Source: Hetaerina americana
Lineage: Eukaryota; Arthropoda; Insecta; Odonata; Calopterygidae
Reading direction: 5' to 3'
NCBI GenBank assembly: GCA_022747635.1
Contig: JAKTNV010000003.1
Coordinates: 13,014,911-13,078,910 of the forward strand
Length of the DNA: 64,000 bases
Under the pieces are notes generated by a model, which made no database searches, was not told the origin of the DNA, and saw nothing but the letters and a program-made list of their open reading frames with translations. The translations under genes were made by a program, and so were the position numbers. Positions 48,701 to 56,974 of this stretch are shown here, piece after piece; position 1 is the first letter of the stretch, and each line of letters opens with the position of its first letter.

Positions 48701-51700
48701 AGGATTGTATGGAGGTTTGCAGAAGAGTTGATAATACATTTGCTGATTAGAAAATGAATTGCACTGGATAAATCAAGGATAATTGTGTAAGGTTCTGATT
48801 GAATGTGAAATGAATGAGTAGCTGTTGATTGTTATACAGGGTCCGTATCGTGACTGGTTCACTGTAGCCTCAACGGAGCCGTGGATGAAGGTCCGACTGG
48901 TTGGCTTGGTAGAGGGGTCCCCCACCACTCAGATGCACTTTAGTTCAGTCGCCTCTGGGCATGCATTGAGACAGGAGTTGGATTTTTGTGACGTGTGATT
49001 GTTTGTGGTGTTGTCGCACCAGCATGGAGTGCATCGTTGAGCAACGCTACACTGTAAAGTTTTGCGTTAAACCCAGGAAATCTGCCTCGGAGACCCTTGA
49101 ATTCATTAAACAGGCTTATGGGGATGATGCCTTAAGGCACACAAGAGTTTTTGAATGGCACATAATGTTAAAGGAAGGCCGGGAGCTCGTTGAAGACGAG
49201 CACCGCATCGGACACCTGACGACTGCTCGAACCGATGCTCAGGTGGCCAAAGTGAAAAATATTTTGGACTCTGACAGGCATTTAACCATCTCCCATATCA
49301 GTGAGGAGACCAGTCTTTCAGTCCCAATCATCCACACCATTGTAACAGAGGATCTTGCGATGACGAAAGTGTGCACGAAGCTGGTGCCAAAAGTCTTGAG
49401 TGAGGTACAAAAACTGTTGCGGGTGGAAATTTTGCAAGAAATTTTGGACTGCGTCCAGAAAGATGAAGATTTTCTTGACAACCCCGACCTGGCTCCACCT
49501 GAATTTTTCTGTTTTCCGCAAATAAAAAGGTAGCTCAAAGGATATTGGTTCGACTCCATCAAGGTGGTTCAAGCGGCGACGACTAAGGCTTCCAACAGTA
49601 TCCTGGAAACCGACTTCCAGCGGGTTTTTGATGAGTGGCAGATATGCCCAACTAAGTATATCGATGCAGAAGGAATGTGTTTTGAAGATTATTAAGTAAT
49701 TGTAATGATAACTGCAATAAATTTTGATTTTTGGAACCAGTCCCGATACTTATTGTACGGACCCTGTTTAAGTAATGCACACAAATATTAGGGCTAGGGG
49801 AAGAAGGCCATGATTTAAGATGACACAGAGTAATACAATTATGTGTATTGTCACCATGGCTGTTCAGTGTTGATTAATCTTCACATTAAGGTAACATCTC
49901 TGTTAATCTGTGTCGTATCTTTTTTCTTGTGGTGTTTCCCTTCAAACATTTAAATGTGGAAGTAAGGTGCTCAAAGCCATTTTTCCCGTGCTATCACGTC
50001 CTTCTTAGAGAATTACCTGCAGAATACACTTTTAAAAATGACAGGCCTTCAAAATCCCTATTGAACCCTAGCCATGCTAATCATGGGCCCATGGTTTTCT
50101 GCTTCTCTTTTAGAATATTCACGAACATTATGAATGAAGAAACTGGCCATAGAACCTACCATTAACTGTAAGAAACCAAGCCACTGACATGAACATAATG
50201 CAGTAAATTTGCAAACACAAGCAACAGAGGGCCAAAGTGAATCTCAATGCATTGAGAGAGAGAGGGATTGAGTTCCCCCTTAAATGTATTCCTTGCTCTT
50301 CTTCTATGATTGGCTGCAAAAGTGAAAGCTACGCTAGTGCATTCAAGGTCTGCCACCTTGAGTTGAGGAAAATTGGTGTAAATATGGTTGATATGGGGTA
50401 CTTGAGGAACATTTGCACTAATTAGAGAGAGATTGTATGAGGATAATGAGTGGGAAGTGAAATAATGATGTTTGAGTGCATCAGTAATAGACAGGCATAA
50501 AGGAAGTGTGCATTGCTGGTTTGAGAAAATGGATGATCTTCAAATCTCAAAACAAGTGTATAAGAAGAGAAGAAATGGTTTGTGAGGAAGCGGTGACTGA
50601 TAAAGCATAAAGGTATGGAAGAGACTCTTGAGGCAAGGAATGCTACAAATTTTAGGGTTGGGAGAGCATGCATGAAATGAAGGTATCTGTTTGACAGGCA
50701 AAAAAAGTATGGGGCAATTAGGAGTAATTTAATTTGAGCCAGTTTTTCCATTTGTAACCAAAAAACAGGGTTTTCTTGGCATGGCCTACCCTGAAAGAGA
50801 ATACCTTTAATGACATAATGGTATAAATTTAAATTTAGTAAATGGAGAGCCATTAATAATTAAAGGTACTTCATTTCCCATTCTTCACCTCTATTGCCTA
50901 TTCAGATCATTTTCTTTTGCCACCTCTTTTTTTATGAAGTCAGGAAATGTTTTGGCCAAACCCGGAGAGATGGAATTTTCTGAATGGTTTTTGTGATGAC
51001 CCTATCTAAACACAGTTGCATAGGCCACTTAACCATGTGTAGAACAGATGGCAATGTAGGTATTGATGCTATTAGAGAAAGGGCACAGTCGTAATTATTT
51101 CTCCTAGCATTGAATTCAATATGTGAACTTTTATTGAAGCATTTTGTATTATATTATAGAAATTTTCCCCATACTGCATGCCTCTTTGGATCCTATGATT
51201 TTTAGCATAAGTAACAGAAATGTGATAGTTACGTGGGAAAGGAATAACATTTTCTCTTGGCTTTTTGCTCTTAGGTATGCTGATGTCATTGTGCATCGCC
51301 TTCTAGCGGCCAGCATTGGGGCAGATGTAGCTCATCCTGACATTCTTGACAAACGGAAATCTCACAACTTGTGCCACAACCTCAACTACAGAAACCGAAT
51401 GGCTCAATATGCTGGGAGGGCATCAGTTGCTCTTCACACTCACGTAAGTTGTGGTGAATGTAATCTCTTAAAGCATTAATTTGGTGATTTTCCTTATGCT
51501 TACTGTTCTTTACCTGCCCACCATTTTTCATAAGTTATTTATGTATGTATCTTATTTGTGTACATATTTTGGCTGTTATGACAGATTAACTATGCTAATA
51601 TTTGCCAAGGGTAACTATGCCAATAATATATTAATATATGTGGGTGAATAGGTGTGTTTAGATATTTATTTATTCTTTGCACATATGTATTTTTTTAATA

Positions 51701-54700
51701 GAGAATTTTCAGAAATACCCAGAAAATTACTATGTTTGTTAAAAATGTATTCAAGGAAGTTCTTTAGAAAGACTGAGTGCCTTATAAAATTACTCAAGTT
51801 GCAGCTTACTGAGGTTTTATCTAAATAAAAGAAGTTTAGCTTCTCATTTATCAAATACCTAACTTTGTGTTAGTCTGATACTGAATGAGTGTAAAATTTG
51901 GTGTTGAAAAGAGCCCAAGGTTGTTAGAATTTTAAAAAAAAGTGGAGGGATATATCATAGATTAGAAATGAACCTGGAAGTTGAATCTCATCAAGTAGAA
52001 GAATCAATTAATTCATATTTCACATATTTTAATTCTGGGCTACTTTTATAAAATTGGCAACTCTCAAGTTACTAAACCTAGAAATTGATAAAAATTGTTA
52101 ATAGCAAATTGTGAAACCTACTGGAGATTTGTTATTATTTATGTTGTTATTTCTTTCTTTAAAAAAACTGAACCAGAATAAGATTTCTTGTATTCATTAT
52201 GCATTTAAAGCAGGAGACCTGTCAAATTTCAAAATGGAATGCTTTGAATTTTGGGCACAGTAAGTCCATTTTGTTACGATTGACTGATGATGATTCCTCA
52301 AAATCTTGTTTAACTTTGTTTTCTGCTTCATGTTTGCAGTTGTTCTTCAGGGAGAGAATCCAGGATGAGGAGGGACATATCCTATTTGTACGACGAAATG
52401 CTCTCCAGGTGTTAATATCAAAATATGGCCTTGAGGGCACTTTATACCTTGGATCGGCTGAGAGTAAATCAGGCAGTCTAAAGAAAATTTCAGACAGCAA
52501 ATTTGGTGCTGACCTAAAGGTTCCAGCCCCTGTCTTCACGTATAACGAAGAAGTAAGTTAAAGCTTGATTAAAGTAGTAGTAGTAGTATTTAGGGGAGGC
52601 GACCGACAGCTGAGGTCATTTGCGCCATAGGGGATGGACAGGAGAGGATGAAGGGTGGAGAGAAACCCGGCATCAGCATTAGCCTACTCTTTACGAAAGG
52701 CGCCAAGGGTTCAACAGCTTAACGTCCCATCCGACAGACGGTGTACTCACTCAAAGTGCCCTCCACAAAGCACCTCAAGTAGGGATCGAGATACATCTGA
52801 AAAATATTCAGCACTGCCGAGATTTGAACCCGGGCCCTCTGGGTGGGAAGCCAGTACGTTAGCCCTTGCACCATCTCGATCCCCGCTTGATTAAATTGTG
52901 AAGCTATTCATTAAGGATAAATTTTAATTCATTGCCATTTTGCTTGTATTATATTGCATGTTGTCATCTATTTGTCAAAATTAGTAATTGAAGATTATAG
53001 TTCAATTCCCTTTGATACTTGGACAATAGAAAAGATTTGGATATTTAGAGAAAATGGAGGTCAAATGAATGCATAATTTACAGGATATGAAAGCTGGTTT
53101 GGAAAGCTTTGTTCTTCTAGTTGCTTTCATAATGATAGTTTGCAAGTAACGATTACTTCTATGCCCATTGAGACCTAGTAAATATGCCAAATCTAAGGAG
53201 GAGTGTTAGGTTTAAAAATCATCTTTGAAGGAATAAAAGGGAATTAAGAATATTTTAAAATATATTGTCTTTGATGACAGCAAAATAGTGATGAGTAGTG
53301 GCTTGATGAAATTAATTAAATATGATACATTTATCTACTTATTATATAGTTTTCAAACTATTTACCTTTATAAAAAAATGAAATTTAACAAGTTTGTCAA
53401 ATCCATTTAAATGTTTTGTATTTTATTTTCCAAAAATGTTGGTATGAGTTGGAAACGAAGGATTAAATTCTTCTCTGCAATGAAGAAAAATTTCATTTCT
53501 TAACAAATTGAGTAGTTGCGACTCACTTTGTGAAACTTTATTAATATTAAGATTAAATAATGTTGTATCCATTACCAAATTTTATTTAACTCAACAAGTC
53601 TCAAAATGACTAAGTTAACTTCAGGAGTGATGATAATGTACACCCGATTATCTACTTATTGAAGTCTCTATCTATATTGAAACTTCAGCTAATGAAAATA
53701 CACGTGAAAATGGGTACAAAGTTCTTCATTCCTAATTGAATTTCCAATTGCATTTTAAAGTTTATTTTTGATATATTGCTTTGTATTGTTTATTGCTAAT
53801 TGCGTATATTGAATAGTATCCCTTTTCCCAGCTTTATTGTCATCAATCAATGCAAAATTTGTGGAACTTGAACTTTTAAAAGTTTAATTAATGGAATATC
53901 ATTGCCTTAGGATGACAAAGTAATCATTGTGATTTAGTTCAGGCAAGGTTTCAATTGAAATGCATGAATTTACATTGATAATGAGAAATTAATCGCATGT
54001 ATCAATATATTTTCTTTTATTTGAAACTGGCTAAAGTTTGCATTGGCCCTTTTTATTACATTATGTTTTAATACAAAATATGACTTTATATTTTTTATTA
54101 CAGGACCAGTCACAGAAATGTGGTTCCGTAGTTTTCCGTATTTTCGACCCAGTGACTGTGCAATTAAGCCTTGATCGATCCAATGTCCAGCATGAAAAGT
54201 TGGTTCTGAAGCTGGTGCATCCAGTGGTAAGAGATTGTCTGATTGTTATTGCTAATCTACCGGTTAAGGTATGTTTGGGATGGGCAAAACAACCAAATAA
54301 TTCTCTTGTCTCTCCTAACAAAACAGAACCCAACTTCCTACTCTCCAAAAAAGTCCCTCTTCATCTCTGTATACTTGCTTCCTCCCTTCATTCTGTCCTT
54401 CATCCTGATTCTATTCCTGACTCTTCCTCGTTTGCTTAGCATTCTCCCCTCTGTCACAGTCTTCAACATCTAGCAGCCAATCAATATGCTTTGCATCAAT
54501 TTTTCTATCTCTGTTTTCTGACAATGTTAGGGCCATAGGTAATGTCAAAAGTTCAGTTTATTTAGTTACAGGATAAAGCACCTAATATGGGTTACCTTCA
54601 AGTCACTAAAGCAATGTGGCTTTGTTCCACTTTAGTAAGTTGAATACAGTGAAATTAAGTTCATTCAATCAAAGTTGTTGACAAAATTGCCATTTACTGG

Positions 54701-56261
54701 TTGTATTATTTCATTTTAGCCATTTTAATTTAAAAATTTTATCATACATAGAAAGGGTGGCATTGGTGCCCAATAGAGTAAGTTGAAAGACTTTCAAGAG
54801 GTAAGTAGGGAAAATCCAGGCAACCAATAAAAGATAAGTAAAGAATAATAATAATTAAACCAGGGAATATTCCAGAAAGATGGAAAGAATGTATAAAGGA
54901 AACTGTATGATATAAACCTTAGGCCAGCAAACTTAGACTTAGAAAGAGAATGTGGTTTAGGTGAGGATAGCTTAGGTTCAGACTTATTTCACAGTTGTTG
55001 ACGTTAGACTCAACAGTATATTGAGTTAGAATGGTAAGAAATAGCTCATCATAACTCTGATGTGGAAGGAAGTTTTGTATGGCTCAGAAACATGGTCATT
55101 GAAGCAGGATGATAGTTGTAAATTGATGGCTTTTAAAATGTGGGTGTGGAGAAGGAATTGGAAAGGTGAAGTGAATGGAAAGAAAAACAAAGGAGAAAGT
55201 ATTAGGTATGGTGGGTTAAGAAAGGGGATGGTTGGGAGAAATTCAAAGGAGGTTGGAAAGATTGATGTCGGGCATTTTGTTTGGCAAATAGATATTGAAG
55301 ATTGTAATAGAGGGGAAATGTTAGGCCAGCAAGGAAGGAGTAGGAATAGGATAGGGATGTTTGATGGAATGAAGGGAGGAAGTATTTGGAATTGAAGAGG
55401 GACTTGATGTCATGCAATATATCTGCTTGTGTTCGGTGAGAGAGGCAAGGGAGGTATTACTGTACCATTGTGTAGCCTGTGACCATCCAAAACCCACCTT
55501 TACTTTATGAATTAATTTTAATTTTAACCAATATTTGTAATCAATTTCTTTTTGATATAATAATTGAGTTATGAGTAAATATCATGAGAAACTTTTTATT
55601 TTAGAAATTCGTCGTAATAGTGATGTAATTCATTACAGCTATAATTCATGAAAAAACCATAAATGGAGAAAATTTTATTTTATTATCACAAAGGAATAAT
55701 ATTGGTATGACAAATATGGTGCATATTCAATGCCCTGCAAAGGTTCCCTTCAGTGAATGATAATGAATTAAAATCTGATCACAGCTCAAGATTCAGAAAG
55801 ATCCATCCACCTGGCCCACTTCAATGGCCTATCAGAAGGAAAAGGCTCCTGAAAAAAGACACTCTTTCAATATTCGCTCAAAAAACATTTGTTATGGTGA
55901 TTTCTTGGTCTTTAGTTTGTGGATGGGTGCTTATAGATTGATAATTTACATTTGTTCATTCATTCAAGTGAGGGAGGCCTAGGCTAGATGTTTCTTTTTA
56001 TTCCAATCACCTGTTGTAAATAATTCCATTTGTTAGTCAAGAATAAGAGCCCTCTAGTGTCTCTTTAGAAGTTTAAGCATGAAACAGTCCTCTAAATGTC
56101 ATTGCATTAGGTGTACAGTTCTAAAAGTATCATTCGTCACTTTCCAGATACCTGGTTTCAGTGTCCCATCCTCAAACCAAGGAGTAAAAAGGAAAGATGG
56201 GGAATCTGGTACTGAAGATATGCAAGTGGATGACAATGAACCAGCACGGAAGAAAAGATAA
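21779..56261 (+). CDS. DIS3: DIS3/RRP44, catalytic subunit of the RNA exosome (19 exons)
   Basis: Exons: 21779-21832, 21984-22154, 22247-22404, 22530-22738, 23337-23491, 27987-28091, 30016-30145, 30669-30850, 36104-36241, 36397-36543, 38777-39032, 43147-43270, 44478-44612, 46019-46262, 47312-47547, 51275-51443, 52340-52552, 54104-54226, 56148-56261. All introns are GT-AG and phases close, giving 3063 bases, 1020 residues. The start [14 protein letters not shown] matches the DIS3 N-terminus. Order: CR3 cysteines, PIN endonuclease, two cold-shock folds, RNB 3'-5' exonuclease, S1, basic tail. In the family the protein sits under the exosome ring, degrades RNA threaded through it and cuts internally with the PIN domain, in nucleus and cytoplasm. 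Both active sites look intact. It is slightly longer than human DIS3 (958). Introns range from 92 bases to 5.3 kb and are full of transposon remains. The intron 5 donor (GTTGTT) is weak. Confidence 0.96.
21984..22738 (+). CDS. DIS3: DIS3 exons 2-4: CR3 motif and PIN endonuclease domain
   Basis: Exon 2 opens with [19 protein letters not shown]: Cys31, Cys36 and Cys39 form the C-x4-C-x2-C CR3 motif, which in DIS3 proteins separates endonuclease-capable forms from DIS3L types. PIN acidic residues are Asp68 (LDTNVVLHQ), Glu96 (VLEEVRHR), Asp146 (ANDRNDRA) and Asp181 (LITDDIGS). All four positions of the family active site are acidic, so endonuclease activity is expected. Confidence 0.93.
23337..30850 (+). 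CDS. DIS3: DIS3 exons 5-8: linker and cold-shock region
   Basis: Exon 5 ([17 protein letters not shown]) ends the PIN region and continues into a Lys/Asp-rich linker longer than in human DIS3. Exon 6 carries [18 protein letters not shown] and exon 7 [20 protein letters not shown], the first OB/cold-shock fold. Exon 8 starts with an acidic, Ser-rich insert and ends in [18 protein letters not shown], the start of the second fold. Intron 5 (23492-27986) holds a piggyBac with a nested LINE. Confidence 0.92.
23877..26092 (-). mobile_element. piggyBac-like transposon, interrupted by a LINE
   Basis: Minus-strand coding text in order: [20 protein letters not shown] (about 25900), [19 protein letters not shown] (25650), [10 protein letters not shown] then [12 protein letters not shown] (25450); after the [12 protein letters not shown] (25060), [16 protein letters not shown] (24980), [10 protein letters not shown] (24930), [20 protein letters not shown] (24860), and a Cys-rich tail near 24390-24450. 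The order and the GVDTTD box fit piggyBac. The part that should hold the TDNFF catalytic Asp is absent where the LINE sits. TTAA occurs at both proposed ends (23877-23880, 26089-26092), but the inverted repeats are only weakly alike, so the ends are tentative. It lies inside DIS3 intron 5. Confidence 0.8.
25095..25439 (+). mobile_element. LINE-B 3' end nested in the piggyBac
   Basis: The 3' untranslated signature ATTTACGGGTGGTGACCTAA and CCCTTGCGACAACTTGCAGG, and the tail ATGTAGATGTAGATAC, match the reverse complement of the 62 kb LINE-B. The tail ends where the piggyBac frame (YGIK) resumes. The 5' boundary is approximate. Confidence 0.8.
26606..26680 (-). mobile_element. LINE-B 3' end, decayed
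   Basis: Reverse complement: AAACCCCCTGCCACACACC and then GTATTTATGTAGATATT, matching the LINE-B 3' end in the same order. It may extend to about 26900, but that part is too diverged to call. Confidence 0.55.
27185..27830 (-). mobile_element. LINE-A 3' end, antisense, in DIS3 intron 5
   Basis: CTACCGGGTAAGGTAGGTTG, then AACAACTACCAAATAA and CTCCTAACAAAACACAATCC are the reverse complement of the LINE-A 3' end. A second block at 27590-27700 (CTTCCCTGTTTCCCCAGCAT) matches a more internal part, with unrelated sequence between. It ends about 150 bases before exon 6. Confidence 0.7.
28560..28690 (-). mobile_element. LINE-A 5' end, antisense
   Basis: The reverse complement reads CCTGGTTGGCTCATCCATGT and then CAGATAGGTGG, preceded by a GTGGGAGCAATAATAT stretch. 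This follows LINE-A 10690-10745 (GCGGGAGTAATTATAATAGC, CCATGCCAGATAGGTCG). It lies in DIS3 intron 6. Confidence 0.6.
29460..29637 (-). repeat. SINE-2, full-length copy with both promoter boxes
   Basis: On the minus strand the head carries TAGTTTAACTGGCTAAAGC (box A-like) and GGGTTCGAATCCC (box B), followed by the SINE-2 body (TGCATTGAAATGCACATTAG, CTGTTGTGGCATCTCCCGCA). The best copy of the family here. It sits in DIS3 intron 6, antisense to the gene. Confidence 0.8.
31082..31987 (+). mobile_element. Mariner-like transposon, internally deleted, 906 bases
   Basis: Terminal inverted repeats of about 28 bases (CGAGGGCTGTTCAATAAGTA at the left; the right arm reads CGAGGGCGGTTCAATAAGTA on the minus strand) are flanked by TA. 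The transposase frame begins [20 protein letters not shown] at 31261, keeps the helix-turn-helix region ([11 protein letters not shown], stop, [14 protein letters not shown]) and [16 protein letters not shown]. It then jumps to [12 protein letters not shown], so the first two catalytic aspartates are deleted and the third is Asn. It is a non-autonomous relic in DIS3 intron 8. Confidence 0.92.
33037..34509 (-). mobile_element. PIF/Harbinger-type transposon, internally deleted
   Basis: The terminal repeats of about 46 bases are reverse complements (AAGGCTAGTACGCACTGGGA at the left; AAGGCTAGCATGCATTGGGA read inward from the right), both running into TTCTTTGTTCGGAC. On the minus strand 34140-34310 encodes [16 protein letters not shown] and [20 protein letters not shown], and 33900-34100 encodes [20 protein letters not shown]. 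This is the N-terminal part of Harbinger transposases. The DDE catalytic part is missing. A convergent plus-strand frame at about 33347-33604 may be the end of the partner DNA-binding protein. No clear 3-base target duplication was seen. It lies in DIS3 intron 8. Confidence 0.8.
35284..35429. repeat. Near-perfect foldback flanked by a short direct repeat
   Basis: Arms 35341-35374 and 35380-35413 are reverse complements over 34 bases with one mismatch, around a five-base loop (ACAAC). CTGTAAAAAGGTA occurs at 35285-35297 and again at about 35417-35429, bracketing the region as a possible target duplication. It lies in DIS3 intron 8. Strand of transcription, if any, is unknown. Confidence 0.85.
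36104..51443 (+). CDS. DIS3: DIS3 exons 9-16: second cold-shock fold and RNB exonuclease
   Basis: Exons 9-10 ([38 protein letters not shown]) finish the second cold-shock fold. Exon 11 carries the RNB active-site cluster [17 protein letters not shown] with Asp500, Asp506, Asp508 and Asp509, and [15 protein letters not shown]. Exons 12-15 follow the family closely ([63 protein letters not shown]). The exon 15/16 junction builds [19 protein letters not shown], which contains the conserved Arg pair used in RNA binding and catalysis. Confidence 0.95.
37340..37560 (+). mobile_element. Possible LINE C-terminal fragment
   Basis: A plus-strand reading near 37415-37480 gives [20 protein letters not shown], which resembles the short basic tail (GRPRxRWIDDI) at the C-terminus of RTE-like LINE proteins. 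There is no matching full copy in the window, so the call is weak. DIS3 intron 10. Confidence 0.3.
39229..40091 (+). mobile_element. Tc1/mariner-type transposon, deleted copy, 863 bases
   Basis: The left end CAGGATGTGGCGGTCATATC and the right end (inverted CAGGGTACGGCAGTTAAATC) are imperfect inverted repeats that both run into GGACAAAT; TA precedes the left end. The transposase keeps the N-terminal helix-turn-helix ([20 protein letters not shown]) and the C-terminal part ([24 protein letters not shown]). The middle with the first catalytic residues is gone. Same family as 3360-3815. DIS3 intron 11. Confidence 0.85.
40092..40869. other. DIS3 intron 11 sequence, nothing recognised
   Basis: AT-rich intron sequence between a DNA transposon and a LINE fragment. 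Confidence 0.4.
40870..41480 (-). mobile_element. Jockey/CR1-like LINE reverse transcriptase fragment
   Basis: Minus-strand text in order: [20 protein letters not shown] (about 41440), [20 protein letters not shown] (41370), [20 protein letters not shown] (about 41030) and YTDDTKTLL (40900). These are RT motifs up to the catalytic Y-x-DD box. Many stops. A block of about 30 bases containing the DD box is repeated in tandem (40889-40960). Confidence 0.7.
42470..42894 (-). mobile_element. Mariner-like element, 5' end with terminal repeat
   Basis: The right end (42865-42894), read on the minus strand, is CGAGGGTAAGGTGAAAAGTT, the terminal repeat also seen at 1448. Downstream, [20 protein letters not shown] then SEKIHPKL fits a mariner N-terminus. 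What follows to about 42139 has open frames but no family match, so the inner limit is uncertain. DIS3 intron 11. Confidence 0.55.
44053..44111. repeat. Short tandem duplication, 25-base unit
   Basis: TTTTCACTGCATCAAAAATC and the next five bases repeat exactly at 44053-44077 and 44078-44102, with a partial third unit. DIS3 intron 12. Confidence 0.85.
46597..46735 (-). repeat. SINE-2 copy, left member of an inverted pair
   Basis: Shares GATGCCACAATGGTAACTTT, CTAATGTGCATTACAATGCA and AAAAATCATTT with the 29.5 kb SINE-2 in the same orientation. Its head is diverged (ACAAACCTGGATTCC). DIS3 intron 14. Confidence 0.65.
46752..46880 (+). repeat. SINE-2 copy, right member of an inverted pair
   Basis: GAGGATGCCTTAGTAGCTTA begins a tRNA-like head with box A (TAGTAGCTTAATTG) and box B (GGCTCAAGTCC), followed by GATTTTTATATTTTGAAATT. 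It lies head to head with the copy at 46597-46735. Confidence 0.65.
47930..48790 (+). mobile_element. LINE-C fragment, decayed
   Basis: The plus strand at 48470-48580 reads [20 protein letters not shown], then KEYLAVI and [13 protein letters not shown], which matches the LINE RT segment W-K-x-A-x-(I/V)-V-P-(I/L)-x-K-G-K-G, then NYRGISLL and GKVF. The text from 47930 may be the region before RT but is too decayed to be sure. DIS3 intron 15. Confidence 0.5.
48837..49766 (+). mobile_element. Mariner-like transposon, internally deleted, 930 bases
   Basis: Ends CAGGGTCCGTA and its inverse flank a transposase frame that starts at 49024 ([20 protein letters not shown]). It keeps the helix-turn-helix, [15 protein letters not shown] and [17 protein letters not shown] is then fused directly to [12 protein letters not shown], so the segment with the first two catalytic aspartates is lost while the third is kept. 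After a stop, the C-terminal part ([20 protein letters not shown]) follows. The left terminal repeat lacks nine bases present in the right one. DIS3 intron 15. Confidence 0.92.
49767..51274. other. DIS3 intron 15, remainder, nothing recognised
   Basis: AG-rich and AT-rich intron sequence. Open frames here (for example 50422-50853 on the minus strand) are compositional. Confidence 0.4.
52340..54226 (+). CDS. DIS3: DIS3 exons 17-18: S1 RNA-binding domain
   Basis: Exon 17 reads [20 protein letters not shown] and then EGTLYL, the start of the C-terminal S1 fold, and includes a Ser/Lys-rich insertion before FTYNEE. Exon 18 reads [20 protein letters not shown], which closes the fold. An antisense LINE-A end begins within about 20 bases of the exon 18 donor. 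Confidence 0.92.
52574..52884 (-). repeat. SINE-3, tRNA-derived, complete with target duplication
   Basis: Flanked by GCTTGATTAAA at 52563-52573 and 52885-52895. On the minus strand the head has GATGGTGCAAGGGCTAACG (box A-like) and GGGTTCAAATCTC (box B). The 3' tail on that strand is a short (TAC)n run, seen on the plus strand as GTAGTAGTAGTA. Unrelated in body to SINE-1 and SINE-2. It begins 21 bases after exon 17 of DIS3, antisense. Confidence 0.88.
52896..54103. other. DIS3 intron 17, remainder, nothing recognised
   Basis: AT-rich; no repeat shared with the rest of the window. Confidence 0.4.
54240..54530 (-). mobile_element. LINE-A 3' end, antisense, beside the exon 18 donor
   Basis: GCTAATCTACCGGTTAAGGT, then CTCCTAACAAAACAGAACCC and CACAGTCTTCAACATC match the reverse complement of the LINE-A 3' region. 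It starts about 13 bases after the GT of intron 18. Confidence 0.75.
54860..55500 (+). mobile_element. LINE-A copy with internal deletion
   Basis: 54870-54980 matches LINE-A 12250-12375 (AGATGGAAAGAATGTATA, GGATAGCTTAGGTTCAGA). At about 55050 it jumps to LINE-A 13460 (GGCTCAGAAACATGGTCATT) and runs to the 3' end (CCATCCAAAACCCACC). About 1.1 kb including the RT core is missing. DIS3 intron 18. Confidence 0.75.
56148..56261 (+). CDS. DIS3: DIS3 exon 19: C-terminal basic tail
   Basis: Encodes [18 protein letters not shown], an acidic stretch ([11 protein letters not shown]) and ARKKR before TAA at 56259-56261. KRK and RKKR patches suggest a nuclear localisation signal, in keeping with the Lys-rich end of other DIS3 proteins. 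The acceptor is TTTCCAG at 56141-56147. Confidence 0.9.
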   Translation: MPGFSVPSSNQGVKRKDGESGTEDMQVDDNEPARKKR

Positions 56262-56307
56262 TGGCCTTATTAAGAAAATAATCAACAGTTTTACAATGTA
56301 TTTTTTT

Positions 56308-56313
56308 ATTAAA
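56308..56313 (+). promoter_or_regulatory. Possible polyadenylation signal of DIS3
   Basis: ATTAAA 47 bases after the stop. A second ATTAAA lies at 56511-56516. Neither is the canonical AATAAA, and none of that form is close by. Confidence 0.4.
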
Positions 56314-56974
56314 TTTCACAGGTGTCATGCTGGCGTTTGTAATTTTTGCAAATAATGGCTTTGTGTAAACTCGTCCCATGAGTCCTGGATATACGTACTG
56401 GTCAGTTATCCATTAGGCATTCGGAGTATGACAATTGAGAGGAAATAATCCTCTGTGAATATGTACATCTTAATGCTGTATGAACAATATTCTTTGCTGG
56501 TATTTTTCCTATTAAAATCTTTTATACTTCAATCAAATCAGTGAAAATAACCAATTTTTTACTGCATATATTACTATTATGGTCAAACCATTGCATGCTT
56601 TAATCACATTAGGAAACAAATTATGATACATTGTATGCTCTGAATTCTATCAGTTTGAATTTTTCTGGATTTGTGGAAAAGTTTCAACATTTTTTTGCAT
56701 ATTGTCAGGAAGGGTATGAAATCTGGCATTATTAATTAATATACCTTTTCAATCCTGAGACATATGATAAAAAAGATAAAATCAAGTCACCCTTGTTTAA
56801 TCCACCCTAATGTACAGGTGAAACCAGTAAAAACTGAAAAATGTTGCATCAAGCATAACGTGTCCATGTGCTACTCATTTTTTAGTGTACATTCTTTGAT
56901 GTTCATGTTTTATTTGTTTCTTTACTCTATGGTAACACATAAATTTTTTTTTGGAAAAAATTGAAAATCGCTAA

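Noticed and set aside
50422..50853. 143-codon minus-strand frame in intron 15
   Set aside because: No motif, compositional bias, and no splice evidence.
52800..52884. Possible antisense tRNA gene
   Set aside because: It is the head of SINE-3, bounded by a target duplication.
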